Positions 63,693 through 64,000 of a DNA stretch of 64,000 bases are shown here, one piece after another. The notes beneath the pieces were generated by a model. That model saw only the letters and a program-made list of their open reading frames with translations. It did not search any database and had not been told where the DNA came from. Origin of the DNA: Budorcas taxicolor (taxonomy: Eukaryota; Chordata; Mammalia; Artiodactyla; Bovidae); NCBI RefSeq assembly GCF_023091745.1, contig NW_026291482.1:930001-994000 (forward strand), read 5' to 3'. Made by a program: the position numbers and the translations under genes. Every line of letters begins with the position of its first letter. Positions within the stretch are counted from its first letter, which is position 1.

Positions 63693-64000
63693 GTGGATCA
63701 AGGGATCTGTGGCTTTCCCTCGAGGCTGTCCCTCGAGGCTTTCCCACGAGGCTTTCCCACAGGGCTGTGCCACGTGCCACCTTGGTGGGAGTCGATCCTC
63801 GGCGTGAAAGACGAGCCGGTGAAGGGAAAAGAGGTTCCTCTGGAATGGACTGAGACATCTGGGGGACTCTTGGAATGGTGGCACGACCCTGGAGTTCCTC
63901 TCGCCGTTCCTGTTGAGAGGGCCTCCTCTTGAGATGTGACAGGAACCCCGGGAACTCTTTCACGACGAAGCAGGGAAAGGATCCCTCATCTCGAGCTACC
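63693..64000. repeat. Right-edge partial monomer M79, diverging at its end
   Basis: The first 240 bases are standard. From about 63937 substitutions cluster: gatgtgac, gacaggaac, aaccccggg, ttcacgacg and a final ctacc. The changes gacaggaac and ctacc are otherwise seen in the M8-M11 island. The array continues past the window, probably into another divergent patch. Confidence 0.8.

Larger units (their letters stand above)
1..64000. repeat. Satellite DNA array, 816-bp monomer, pecoran satellite I type (probably sheep/goat)
   Basis: Seen: the sequence repeats every 816 bp from end to end. Anchor motif gtggatcaag recurs at 48, 864, 1680 and so on to 63693, which gives 78 complete units and two partial ones, all in the same orientation. 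Neighbouring units differ at only a few bases, except in 4944-9021. No other DNA interrupts the array. Established knowledge, from recall: ruminant satellite I is GC-rich, made of degenerate subrepeats of about 31 bp, and has a unit of about 0.8 kb in sheep and goat against 1.4 kb in cattle. Inference: this is caprine satellite I from pericentromeric heterochromatin. A cervid or other bovid satellite I relative is the main alternative. Satellite identity is near certain; the family call is good; the species call is moderate. Confidence 0.95.

Noticed and set aside
1..64000. CRISPR-like regular repeat array
   Set aside because: The direct repeats are 816 bp with no unique spacers and no cas genes. 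The design is that of eukaryotic satellite DNA.
1..64000. Ribosomal DNA or a tandem multicopy gene cluster
   Set aside because: No rRNA or tRNA sequence is recognisable, the unit is far too short for vertebrate rDNA, and the internal subrepeats fit a satellite.
1..64000. A novel protein-coding or defence system
   Set aside because: No non-repeat DNA exists in the window to encode one. The novelty, if any, lies in the higher-order organisation of the satellite.

Overview
The whole 64 kb is one uninterrupted head-to-tail satellite array. The repeat unit (monomer) is 816 bp. Phasing every unit at its gtggatcaag motif gives a 47-bp left partial (1-47), 78 complete monomers (M1 at 48 to M78 at 62877) and a right partial, M79 (63693-64000). 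Seventy-five complete monomers are 816 bp and three are 815 bp (M9 at 6576, M11 at 8207, M46 at 36766). All lie in one orientation. I see no transposon, no unique DNA, no inversion, no RNA gene and no convincing protein-coding gene.

The unit is GC- and CpG-rich (about 58-60% G+C in lines I counted by hand). It carries about eight CTCGAG sites per copy and is built from degenerate blocks of about 30-31 bp around a ttcctct core. Unit length, G+C content and subrepeat design match what I recall of pecoran ruminant satellite I: the caprine (sheep/goat) 1.714 g/ml satellite of about 0.82 kb, a relative of the cattle 1.715 satellite of 1.4 kb. The window is therefore most likely pericentromeric heterochromatin of a sheep, goat or related bovid. 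The species call is inference from recall, because I could not search a database.

Regional layout. M1-M6 (48-4943) are a mixture of subtypes. M7-M11 (4944-9021) are an older-looking divergent island with two of the three 815-bp units and a duplicated two-monomer block. M12-M26 (9022-21261) are marked by a private g-to-a change (gtaaagg). M27-M46 (21262-37580) are mixed, with a seven-monomer echo. M47-M52 (37581-42476) include three adjacent indistinguishable units. M53-M66 (42477-53900) contain a seven-monomer (5712 bp) higher-order repeat present twice. M67-M70 (53901-57164) copy parts of it. M71-M78 (57165-63692) hold fresh 816-, 1632- and 4080-bp duplications. The last 70 bases turn divergent again and share variants with the M7-M11 island.

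There are no interacting genes here. The biology is satellite homogenisation: unequal exchange, local amplification and patchy conversion, all readable from linked single-base markers. Possible sequence-specific features per monomer are three CACGTG palindromes within about 130 bp, one GGGCGGG box, and four tandem 13-mers where subtype-defining changes concentrate.
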